Position numbers and translations under genes: made by a program
Source of the DNA: Bacillota bacterium
GTDB lineage: Bacteria; Bacillota; Clostridia; Lachnospirales; Lachnospiraceae
DNA: 64,000 nt
Reading direction: 5' to 3'
Assembly: GCA_023415055.1 (NCBI GenBank)
Contig: JAEZLZ010000068.1
Span: 124,001 to 188,000, forward strand
Notes under the pieces: generated by a model
What the model was told of the DNA's origin: nothing
What the model saw: the letters and a program-made list of their open reading frames with translations, nothing else
The model's database searches: none
In this document: piece after piece, positions 52,233 to 60,082 of the stretch
Layout: every line of letters starts with the position of its first letter
Numbering within the stretch: the stretch's first letter is position 1

Positions 52233-54077
52233 ATGAATTACGATGTCATTATTATAGGTGGAGGACTTTCGGGTCTGACAGCAGCCAGTCTTCTAGCGAA
52301 ACGAAAGCTTTCTGTGGCAGTTATTGATAAAAACTATAATCCGGGTGGCTCCTGCGGTGTATTCAAACGGGGGCATGTAACCTTTGATCAAGGCTCTGCT
52401 ATGCTGTATGGATTTGGTAATAAAGGCTTTAATGCACATCGGTTTGTCTTTAACTCACTGGAAGAACCGATTGATATCATCCGTCATGATCTTTTATATT
52501 GTGTCAATTTTAAAAATAAGCGTATTCGGTTCTGGGCAGATGTCAATCAGTTTGCTGATGAACTGTCTGAGGTTTTCCCTTATGAAAAGGATAATATTCA
52601 CCGCTTTTATAGGGATATGCTGAAAATATACCAACATGTTATGGTCGAGACACCTACCTACACTTCGGCAGATGAAACAGACCCTAAGCATGCCTTTCAG
52701 AGCATGTTGAAGCATCCTGCTTCCTATATCCGCTTTCTAAGCTATCTGAACAAAAGCGCAAGGGAACTGCTTAGTAATTATTTCAGCGACCCGGAAATCT
52801 TTCAGTTCTTTGATAAACTGACTTCCACCTATTGTTATGCTACAGTGGAGGAGGCACCGGCTGTACTTGCAGCTGTCATGTTTGTGGATAATCATGTGGG
52901 TGGCAGCTATTATCCTGCCGGTTCGACCCTATTTTTACCCGGCAAGCTCGAGAAGGTAATTGAAGAGAATGGCGGGGATATGCTGCTGGGGCGGGAGGCA
53001 GTTTCCATCCATTTCGAAAACAGAAAACCCGTCGGTGTTGTTTTGGATGATGGTATTATGCTAAATGCACCTTATATTATCTATTCGGGTACCGTTTGGA
53101 ATCTATATGATAATTTAATTGCTCCGGTAAATACGACAGAGAAAAGAAAACTCTGGGCTAAGAGTCAAATACCAACATATCCGAGTGTAGTACTATATTC
53201 GGTTGTAGACAGGGAAGTTATTCCTGAGGACAGCGCTCCCATCGAGATGCTTGTCGGAAATCCCGAGAAGCTGGACGAGAGCGAGGTTACTGCTTATATT
53301 CTAAGCATAGATGATAAGACTCTCTGCGGTGCAGATGAGCATACCGTCATTGCTATCGGACCAACCTTTGAAAATTGGGATAGTAAAGACTTATCATCTT
53401 ATCAGAGCAAAAAGCAAATGGAAAGAGAACGCTTGATTTCTGTGCTGGAAAAGAGATTCCCCGGCTTTACAAAAGCAGTACGTTATGCAGAGGTGGCAAC
53501 CCCCCGGACCATTGAGCGATATACGATGAAAACCGGCGGAGCAGTTGCAGGTCCAAAGCAAATGTTGGGCCAGCATATGTTCTACCGCCTTCATATACGT
53601 ACCGAATGGGATAATCTCTTCTGCTGCGGTGAATCCACCGTCATGGGCACAGGAACCCCCACCGTCACAACCTCCGGACTTACTGCAGCCAATGTCCTGT
53701 TGAAAAAGCTTGGTAAAGAAACCTTTGCCTATCGCAACGGGATGAAGAACTATGTAAATATTGTCGATAAACCATTTACTTCAGATCAACTCTTTCAGGA
53801 GTATGATGCACCGACCAGGCAGGTCATGTGTAATGCAATGCGTTGTAGATTTTGTGAGCATCCCTTATGCACTAACGGCGATACCACCGATATCCGTGGT
53901 ATCATGAGACGCGTTGCCTGCGGTAACTTTGCAGGTGCCAGAAAAGCCTGGCTTAAGGCTCCGGTCGACCCATCCGCACTAGCTCAGTACGAAGCCAACT
54001 GCTTATGTATGATTGAAGAAGGAAGTCCGGTTAAAATCACGGAAATCATCAATTATCTCAGAGAGGTGAAGGCATGA
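52233..54077 (+). CDS. CrtN/CrtI-family flavoenzyme with C-terminal Fe-S-like domain
   Basis: 614 residues. The first 500 form a carotenoid-desaturase/retinol-saturase-type flavoprotein: Rossmann motif 'DVIIIGGGLSGLTAASLLAKR' at the N-terminus, 'GGSCGVFKRGHVTFDQGS', and the C-terminal FAD motif 'NLFCCGESTVMGTGTPTVTTSG'. The last 85 residues are extra. They read 'MRCRFCEHPLCTNGD' (C-x2-C-x4-C), 'DIRGIMRRVACGNFAGARKAW', then 'NCLCMIEEGSPVKITEIINYL', resembling the N-terminal [4Fe-4S] domain of GltD and dihydropyrimidine dehydrogenase (Fer4_20), with Asp where the fourth Cys is expected. This suggests electron transfer from ferredoxin or NADPH partners to the flavin, hence possibly a reductase or isomerase, not an oxidase. 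Confidence 0.85.
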   Translation: MNYDVIIIGGGLSGLTAASLLAKRKLSVAVIDKNYNPGGSCGVFKRGHVTFDQGSAMLYGFGNKGFNAHRFVFNSLEEPIDIIRHDLLYCVNFKNKRIRFWADVNQFADELSEVFPYEKDNIHRFYRDMLKIYQHVMVETPTYTSADETDPKHAFQSMLKHPASYIRFLSYLNKSARELLSNYFSDPEIFQFFDKLTSTYCYATVEEAPAVLAAVMFVDNHVGGSYYPAGSTLFLPGKLEKVIEENGGDMLLGREAVSIHFENRKPVGVVLDDGIMLNAPYIIYSGTVWNLYDNLIAPVNTTEKRKLWAKSQIPTYPSVVLYSVVDREVIPEDSAPIEMLVGNPEKLDESEVTAYILSIDDKTLCGADEHTVIAIGPTFENWDSKDLSSYQSKKQMERERLISVLEKRFPGFTKAVRYAEVATPRTIERYTMKTGGAVAGPKQMLGQHMFYRLHIRTEWDNLFCCGESTVMGTGTPTVTTSGLTAANVLLKKLGKETFAYRNGMKNYVNIVDKPFTSDQLFQEYDAPTRQVMCNAMRCRFCEHPLCTNGDTTDIRGIMRRVACGNFAGARKAWLKAPVDPSALAQYEANCLCMIEEGSPVKITEIINYLREVKA

Positions 54078-55645
54078 ACAGGGATTATGATGTGATAGTA
54101 GTCGGTGGTGGGCTTGCAGGGTTGACCTGTATGGCATATTTGTGCCGATATGGTTATCGTGCCCTGCTCTGCGAAAAGGGAAACAAGACCGGTGGTCTAG
54201 TTAATACCTTTCAATATGACGGTTTTACTTTTGATGCCGGTATTCGTGCCTTTGAGAATTCAGGTATCATATTTCCTATGCTTAAGAACCTAGAGATCGA
54301 CATTGAATTCGTTAAAAATCCTGTATCTATCGGAATCGTAAATCAGCGGGTACAGTTAAATCCCCAGCAGAGTCTTGAGTCCTATCAGGCAATGCTGATA
54401 GCACTCTTTCCCGGAAGCGAAGAGGATATTAAGAAAATAATGACTGAGATTAATAAAGTGGTACGCTACATTGATGTACTATATGGGATTGATAATCCTC
54501 TTTTCTCAGATAATTTAAGAGACCCGGCTTATCTGGTAAGGACCCTTCTGCCATGGCTATTCCGGTATAACAGAAATATCAGTAAGATTAATCGTCTGAA
54601 CGAGCCTGTGAATAAGTACTTACTTCGATTTACCGATAATCAGTCTTTGATTGATATGATTACGCAGCATTTTTTTAAGGATACTCCAGCCTTCTTCGCC
54701 TTAAGCTATTTTGCTCTCTATCTCAGTTATTATTATCCCAAAGGAGGCACCGGTACTTTAGTCCAGAAAATAAATGAGTTTATCCTTGCATCAAACGGCG
54801 AGATCAGGACTCAGACGGCTGTTACCCGAATCGATACTTACAAGAAGGAACTATTCACGGCAAATGGTGAAAGATATCAGTATAAAAAGCTGATCTGGGC
54901 CGCAGATCAGAAATCACTCTATGCTTCTGTCACTGCACCTCAAACATCGCAATTCATGAAACAGAACTTACTGGTAGAGAAGAGTAAGGGAGGTGATTCC
55001 ATACTGACGCTCTTCCTTGGCGTGAATCTCGACAAAGATTATTTTGTTCATACTTGTGGAGCCCATACCTTTTATACCCCGGTGACAACCGGTCTCTCTT
55101 CCTTGTCAAATTGGGAGAAATCCTGCAGTCTGGGAAAAGACGAGCTTCTGAATTGGGTTGGTAAATATCTTGACAGTACCACCTATGAGATCTCCTGCCC
55201 TGCGCTAAGAGATGAACATCTCGCGCCTGAGGGAAAGACCGGTGTTATCGTCAGTACATTAATGGATTATCGCCTGGTACAACATATAACGGAGAATGGA
55301 TATTATGATACGTTCAAGCAATTTTGTATCGATACAATCCTTCAAGCTCTGGAAAAGACAATTTTTCCGGATATTTCGAAACACTTGAGCTTTGCACTAT
55401 GCTCCACTCCGATTACAATTGAAAAAGAAACCGGTAATTCACAGGGTGCCATAACCGGCTGGTCATTCCAAAACGATATCATACCTGCCGTAACAGGCTT
55501 CAAGAATATAATGAAATCCTTAAGTACTCCTATAGAGGATGTTTATCAGTGCGGTCAATGGACCTTTAGCCCCTCCGGTTTACCAGTTTCAATTTTTACC
55601 GGTAAACTTGCTGCAGATGAAGTAAGAAAAACATTGAAAAGATAA
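54074..55645 (+). CDS. CrtN/CrtP-family flavin oxidoreductase
   Basis: 523 residues. N-terminal FAD motif 'DVIVVGGGLAGLTCMAYLCRYGYRALLCEK', 'GGLVNTFQYDGFTFDAG' and C-terminal 'VYQCGQWTFSPSGLPVSIFTGKLAADEV' place it in the phytoene desaturase/amine oxidase superfamily, near the carotenoid desaturases and oxidases. Its ATG overlaps the stop of the previous flavoenzyme (ATGA), so both are made together. It has no cysteine tail. In the staphyloxanthin pathway CrtN and CrtP are homologous flavoenzymes; this pair may be analogous, but no CrtM/CrtB synthase is present here. Confidence 0.85.
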   Translation: MNRDYDVIVVGGGLAGLTCMAYLCRYGYRALLCEKGNKTGGLVNTFQYDGFTFDAGIRAFENSGIIFPMLKNLEIDIEFVKNPVSIGIVNQRVQLNPQQSLESYQAMLIALFPGSEEDIKKIMTEINKVVRYIDVLYGIDNPLFSDNLRDPAYLVRTLLPWLFRYNRNISKINRLNEPVNKYLLRFTDNQSLIDMITQHFFKDTPAFFALSYFALYLSYYYPKGGTGTLVQKINEFILASNGEIRTQTAVTRIDTYKKELFTANGERYQYKKLIWAADQKSLYASVTAPQTSQFMKQNLLVEKSKGGDSILTLFLGVNLDKDYFVHTCGAHTFYTPVTTGLSSLSNWEKSCSLGKDELLNWVGKYLDSTTYEISCPALRDEHLAPEGKTGVIVSTLMDYRLVQHITENGYYDTFKQFCIDTILQALEKTIFPDISKHLSFALCSTPITIEKETGNSQGAITGWSFQNDIIPAVTGFKNIMKSLSTPIEDVYQCGQWTFSPSGLPVSIFTGKLAADEVRKTLKR

Positions 55646-55709
55646 ACCGTGTTATAAGAGTATAAACAAGATGAACTGATAAATCAATTTGCTTACATGA
55701 ATGAAAATT

Positions 55710-55787
55710 CCTCGGGTTTTAAAGTGAACTCCTTTCATTAAATATTTATATAATGTCTAACAAAAGAGGTTCACCTCAAGCCCGAGG
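55710..55787 (+). terminator. Nested terminator after the flavoenzyme operon
   Basis: Outer stem CCTCGGG / CCCGAGG (55710, 55781) and an inner stem GTGAACTCCTTT / AAAGAGGTTCAC (55724, 55763; slightly offset). The outer stem is followed on the plus strand by ACTTTTATTTT. It lies in the 381-base gap after the operon, which otherwise holds only the possible lipoprotein relic at 55840-56015. Confidence 0.75.
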
Positions 55788-55839
55788 ACTTTTATTTTGA
55801 AATGGTTATTTTTTAAAATGCTCCTTTAAACACTTTCGA

Positions 55840-56015
55840 TTATGATATGGATTGGTTCACTTCCTCCTGTAATGCATGGGCAAGGCCGCCAAACTTCACT
55901 TGTTCTTTTGTGATCTTTTTTTCTAAAGCAGAATCCGTTGAGCTTCCGGCTTTATGGATACTGATACTTTATCTGCTGCCGGAGTACTTTTACCATTCTT
56001 CTGACATGCAGACAG
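55840..56015 (-). pseudogene. Possible relic of a small lipoprotein gene
   Basis: On the minus strand one frame gives 'YLSACQKNGKSTPAADKVSV', with a lipobox-like LSAC but no hydrophobic signal before it. A neighbouring frame then gives 'KKITKEQVKFGGLAHALQEE' to a stop at 55840. Together they suggest a truncated, frameshifted lipoprotein. Evidence is weak. Confidence 0.3.
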
Positions 56016-56026
56016 ATATTGTGAAG

Positions 56027-56569
56027 TTAATTTTTCCTGTATTTTCGAAAATAGTAGTAGCTATCGCTTTCCATGTTAGGCTGTTTATGGCTGAGTGGTG
56101 TCCTCTTCTCAAATTTTTCAAAACCTGCTTTCTCTGCAACTCGGCAAGATGCTTCATTTGCACAATCAATTGTCAATATCAAATATGGTATTTCTGACAC
56201 TTTAAAACACCATTCTGCTAAGATTGCTAATGCCTCTGTAGCATATCCATTGCCTTGAAAATCTTCATCTATAAAATATGCCATTTCAACCTCGTTTAAT
56301 GTGTCTTCTAATCCCATGCCAACCATACCAATCAACTCGTCAGTATCCATCAAAGCAATCGCATATCTTTTATTTTCATAAATATCCATTGAATTCTTCT
56401 GCTTTTGATGCCATTCAATATAACCATCAAAACTCTCTGGTGTTGGATTATATTCAGACCAATCATGCATAAATCTCACTACATTTTTCTGCCAGACAAT
56501 TTTAAATAATTTTTTCTTGTCTTTATTTTCTAAATCTCGAATTTTAATACGTTGAGTTTCTAATAACAT
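56027..56569 (-). CDS. GNAT acetyltransferase, RimJ/RimL type
   Basis: 180 residues. It begins 'MLLETQRIKIRDLENKDKKKLFKIVW', as RimJ/RimL-like N-acetyltransferases do. Acetyl-CoA motif A is 'EVEMAYFIDEDFQGNGYATEALAILAEW' with Q/RxxGxG/A as QGNGYA. The remaining pattern 'ILTIDCANEASCRVAEKAGFEKFEKR' is standard. The acceptor (ribosomal protein N-terminus or small molecule) cannot be inferred. It stands alone with an AGGGAGGA site. Confidence 0.92.
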   Translation of the reverse strand: MLLETQRIKIRDLENKDKKKLFKIVWQKNVVRFMHDWSEYNPTPESFDGYIEWHQKQKNSMDIYENKRYAIALMDTDELIGMVGMGLEDTLNEVEMAYFIDEDFQGNGYATEALAILAEWCFKVSEIPYLILTIDCANEASCRVAEKAGFEKFEKRTPLSHKQPNMESDSYYYFRKYRKN

Positions 56570-56663
56570 ATTTTTCCTCCCTGTATCTACATTGAAAACA
56601 CCTTTACTCTGTATTTGTAAACCATTGTGACGCTGTTTGATTTTATGAGCTTCTCAGTTATGC

Positions 56664-56963
56664 TCATTTTGCTATATAAAGGTGTTTGATTACGCTATAT
56701 GTAATGACCAGTATGAGAGCGATACTTACGATTAACCAATCTCTTTTTGTTGATTTAAATCCCATTTTATGACCAATAAAAGCTCTTATTAAGCCTGAAG
56801 TAGTCGTTATTATTAGTGAAGCAGTTGCTATAATACCCATAACTATAATGGATGCAATTGATAAATCAGCATACATCATCCAGTACAAACAAATCATAAA
56901 AACTGCATATCTGATACAGCTTATTCCTTGAATCATTTTCCATGTTCTATATTTTCTCTCCAT
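56664..56963 (-). CDS. Small hypothetical membrane protein
   Basis: 99 residues with three predicted transmembrane helices (about 12-31, 34-57, 76-95) and a basic loop 'GHKMGFKSTKRD'. The ATG is preceded by GGAGGTGAATCTG. No family is recognised and there is no close operon partner, so I infer nothing about its role. Confidence 0.65.
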   Translation of the reverse strand: MERKYRTWKMIQGISCIRYAVFMICLYWMMYADLSIASIIVMGIIATASLIITTTSGLIRAFIGHKMGFKSTKRDWLIVSIALILVITYSVIKHLYIAK

Positions 56964-57066
56964 ATCAGATTCACCTCCAAAAATAATAAAACTCTTTGAT
57001 TCATATTTGTAAATGGCGAAATGTTGCGAAGCTTTATTACAAAGGATTATTTTGATGTGGCTTTAT

Positions 57067-57429
57067 TTATGCAACTGTCCAAACAATGTAATATCTCCAA
57101 TATATCTCTGAAGAGACTATTACCATTTTCTCTTTTGAGCGAAAAATATATCCGCTACCCATCTGTTCATCAAATAAAACACCATAATTTCTCTCTATAT
57201 GCTTATGTAGTTCACTATATTTATCCTTTTTTGTAATAAATATTAATGGACTATCCTCTTGTATTTGTACATAAGTTTTATCGTTCAGCTGTAACATGCC
57301 CTTAATGTAAGGTAATGGATTCCCTTTTTGGAAAATTACATTCCTATCTAACAAAAAGACTGCAACCATGATGATTAAGGAAACAAAAATCATAGTAAAT
57401 ATAAAATATTGCTTTTTATCCTTACTCAT
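57067..57429 (-). CDS. Hypothetical membrane-anchored protein
   Basis: 120 residues: a basic start 'MSKDKKQ', one transmembrane helix (about 8-28), and an extracytoplasmic domain of about 90 residues ('LPYIKGMLQLNDKTYVQIQEDSPLIFITKKDKY'). AAAGGGTGAAA precedes the ATG. Similar in build to the protein at 58718-59149 (short N-in anchor plus small domain). Family unknown. Confidence 0.6.
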   Translation of the reverse strand: MSKDKKQYFIFTMIFVSLIIMVAVFLLDRNVIFQKGNPLPYIKGMLQLNDKTYVQIQEDSPLIFITKKDKYSELHKHIERNYGVLFDEQMGSGYIFRSKEKMVIVSSEIYWRYYIVWTVA

Positions 57430-57505
57430 ATTTTCACCCTTTCAATTAATCGTAACTTGTAACTATTACGAGTCATGATATGTAACATCTTAACAAAAAT
57501 ATTAA

Positions 57506-57908
57506 CTACTTTCTCATAATTATTGCTCTTTCTTTAAATCCCAGACTCTTCCAAAACGCTCTTCCTCTATCATTCCAGCAAAACACATCTAAATCAATAT
57601 TTTCAGTATTTAATGTCTCCATAAGTTTGTTAAACGCCATTGTACCTTTTCCACTAAGTCGTTGATTTCTACAAATGAAAAAATCAATAAGATAATATGG
57701 ATTTCTCGCTAAATTTACCAATGCATAACCGATAACTTCATTTTCTATAAAAAGAAATGCTACGCTTCCAGCGTTAATGTAATTTAATAGCCTATTTTCA
57801 TATTGCTCAAGTGATAGTATACTATCACTTGGTTCGTCCTCAAACAAATTTTTAGTCATTTCAGATATTAGCTTAATATCATCTTTTTGTGCTTTTTTTA
57901 ATATCCAT
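57506..57908 (-). CDS. GNAT acetyltransferase with frameshift near the start
   Basis: The open frame gives 117 residues from ATG 57859, with GNAT features 'GSVAFLFIENEVIGYALVNL', 'YYLIDFFICRNQRLSGKGTMAFNKLM' (RxxGxG-like) and 'WNDRGRAFWKSLGFKER'. The first GNAT strand lies upstream: reading from ATG 57908 gives 'MDIK' and then, if one A is removed from the A7 tract (57899-57893, minus strand), 'KAQKDDIKLISEMTKNLF', exactly the expected start. As written the two parts are out of frame. This is a single-base indel (mutation, slippage-switchable tract or sequence error). The shorter product would lack the first beta strand. Confidence 0.7.
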
Positions 57909-57972
57909 TTTCAACCGCACTTATCAATACTTTATATTATCAAATGATTTGGTTCATTTGCTTAATCATTTG

Positions 57973-58413
57973 TTATCGTTCCCGTTTCAGATAAACCATA
58001 TCAACAAGCTGTTTCCCGTCTTCAAACATCGGATGGTTATAATTGTCCGTGAAAAAGTTATATATTCGATGTGATTCTGAGAATCCACATTTTTGATAAA
58101 AGCTTAGTGAAGAAGGAACGTCCCCCGTTCCGACAAGCATTACATTACAATCGGTGTACTGTGAAAACAGAAAATCTATCAGTCCTTTTCCATAGCCTTT
58201 TCGCTGATAATCAGGCATAACCGCTATATTCTTAATCTCATAAATACCATCGGCCTCTTTCGTAATCACGCATTCGGCTTTTACTCCATTGTCGTCCAAA
58301 ACAAACATTTCGCCACGTTCGAGGTACTTGTCTATCATGCTTTCCTGTTCATCAGCCAATAATAGCAAGTCGATATATGATTTCTTTTCGTTTAGAACTT
58401 TGCTTATATTCAT
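57973..58413 (-). CDS. GNAT acetyltransferase
   Basis: About 146 residues from the ATG at 58413, chosen because AGGGGGC lies six bases upstream; the longer frame adds six residues. The acetyl-CoA motif 'IKNIAVMPDYQRKGYGKGLIDFLF' (QRKGYG) is canonical, followed by 'VMLVGTGDVPSSLSFYQKCGFSESHRI'. The C-terminal 'NHPMFEDGKQLVDMVYLKRE' resembles Clostridial GNAT proteins of unknown acceptor. It is not in an obvious operon. Confidence 0.9.
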   Translation of the reverse strand: MNISKVLNEKKSYIDLLLLADEQESMIDKYLERGEMFVLDDNGVKAECVITKEADGIYEIKNIAVMPDYQRKGYGKGLIDFLFSQYTDCNVMLVGTGDVPSSLSFYQKCGFSESHRIYNFFTDNYNHPMFEDGKQLVDMVYLKRER

Positions 58414-58717
58414 AAGTGAGCCCCCTATCAATTCGTATTTGTCGTACGTAGTTATTAACCAAGAGAATTATATATTTATTATATAATTTGAAGTAAGTCA
58501 CTAGCTATCTGTATAATAAGTATTTTCCGCTTTTAACGTTCAAAACAACATTATTCCTAACAACATTCTCTTCATAAAACCTAACCGCCTCTCATATATA
58601 ATCTTCTCTTCATACTGAATCATTGCATTACAAACCCTCTGTTAAGATTTGTCAGTGTATAGCGAGACTTTATTACGCTTTTCATTACCTATTGTACGTA
58701 AAGTTCAAAAGTAAGAA

Positions 58718-59149
58718 TTAATATTTTTGAGGCGTAATTTCAGAAGCACCAATCCTTCCTTCGTCTTCATTCCATATTAACCAATCATTTTTATTGTCTC
58801 TAAAGTATATGTATCTGATTTGTGTTCCATTGGTACGAATAGATATATGATAATCAACATCACCACTGAAAACAGCGAAAAGCATATTACGATTAACACC
58901 GAGATAAAGGCTGTCATCTACAATTTTATAAACATAGCCTGCGTAAGAAGAGATGCTATCGGCTTCGTTCAATCTTAGATTAACTATATCCCTCTCAACA
59001 TTTATGCTATCTGCATATAATCCGGTAGGTTCACTACACATTGAAAAGCCAAATAATTTCCACCCATACCTGGAGAATACAGTTATAAGTATAAAAAATA
59101 TCACAATTATAGTAAAAAGTATTATGCCTTTCTTTACATGTCTCTTCAT
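58718..59149 (-). CDS. Hypothetical membrane-anchored protein
   Basis: 143 residues: a basic N-terminus 'MKRHVKKG', one transmembrane helix (about 9-28), and a small outer domain ('NLRLNEADSISSYAGYVYKIVDDSLYLGV', 'GTQIRYIYFRDNKNDWLIWNEDE') of predominantly beta character. Not recognised. About 30 bases separate it from the adenylyltransferase gene upstream, so the two may be cotranscribed. The 286 bases on its other side hold no gene I can see. Confidence 0.65.
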   Translation of the reverse strand: MKRHVKKGIILFTIIVIFFILITVFSRYGWKLFGFSMCSEPTGLYADSINVERDIVNLRLNEADSISSYAGYVYKIVDDSLYLGVNRNMLFAVFSGDVDYHISIRTNGTQIRYIYFRDNKNDWLIWNEDEGRIGASEITPQKY

Positions 59150-59179
59150 AATAAAACCTCACTTCAATATTCTTTCTTA

Positions 59180-60040
59180 CTACAAGCATTCGTTCTTTTG
59201 ATTAATCCAATTAAAAACACTTTTCTCAAGATCATATGGATAAGAAAATTTCTTTTTTTCAGATATCTCTCGAGATAAACGCATAAATAAAATGATTGTA
59301 GCCATCAATGCCTTCCAGCTGTCATTTCTGTCAAAATGACCATATGTATTCATGAGCTCTGCTTGAGTTTCTTTACTAGCCCATTCACATAAGAAACGGC
59401 CTGCATGCCATGTATCATATTCCGCTCCATTTACTGTCTTTTCATGCCATTCTATCATTTGAAGAAGGAGCTCCTTTAAGTTACCGTCTCGAACTTTTAC
59501 CACCCATAATTCATTTCGAAGTATCTGTTTCGCTATATAAAGAGCGATAAACCAAAACATATTTATCGTTTGCAAGAACCTATCTTCCGATAAGGGATTT
59601 CCCTGCGGAGTCATACTACTCTGAGGCATGATATTATGTGCAATATGATCTTTATCGACCAGCACCTTCACTCCTCGATAAAAATTATCCGGAATGACTT
59701 TATTCTTTACAAGGTGATTCAAATCATCTATTGTTTGAATAACAAAGTCAACCTGCCACCCTCCCTCAAATAGGGTAAGACATTCCAAATCTCCCCCATT
59801 TGTCTGTGTAGCAAATGAAGTACAGATGTCACCAAAATAGTTAAGCCATTCGTTATTGGAAAGATAATAATTCTGTTTTGAGGTAAAAAGAATAATATCC
59901 ATATCTGACCATTCATCTGCAGGATGGTCATTACGAGCACGAGAGCCGACGATAAATGCTGCTCTTATGTCTTCAACCGTTTGTGCCCAGGAAATAAATT
60001 TACTCTCAATATCTTCATAGAACATTTTTGAATTTAACAT
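59180..60040 (-). CDS. Aminoglycoside 6-adenylyltransferase-like protein (ANT(6) family)
   Basis: About 286 residues from ATG 60040, seven bases after GGAGGTG. The nucleotidyltransferase active site is intact: 'AFIVGSRARNDHPADEWSDMDIILFT' (GSR and DxD) and 'GGWQVDFVIQ' supplies the third acid. The C-terminal helical region 'HAGRFLCEWASKETQAELMNTYGHFDRNDSWKALMATIILFMRLS' matches AadE/AadK. AadE-type enzymes adenylate streptomycin at the 6-OH; chromosomal relatives in Clostridia and Bacilli (AadK) often give low-level or no resistance. Activity is not implied by sequence alone. Confidence 0.9.
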   Translation of the reverse strand: MLNSKMFYEDIESKFISWAQTVEDIRAAFIVGSRARNDHPADEWSDMDIILFTSKQNYYLSNNEWLNYFGDICTSFATQTNGGDLECLTLFEGGWQVDFVIQTIDDLNHLVKNKVIPDNFYRGVKVLVDKDHIAHNIMPQSSMTPQGNPLSEDRFLQTINMFWFIALYIAKQILRNELWVVKVRDGNLKELLLQMIEWHEKTVNGAEYDTWHAGRFLCEWASKETQAELMNTYGHFDRNDSWKALMATIILFMRLSREISEKKKFSYPYDLEKSVFNWINQKNECL

Positions 60041-60082
60041 TAACAAACACCTCCATATGTATGCATATTAGAATTTATTTTA

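Noticed and set aside
59180..60040. Calling the ANT(6)-like gene an acquired resistance determinant
   Set aside because: No mobile element, integron or atypical context beside it; it looks like a chromosomal family member whose drug activity is unproven.
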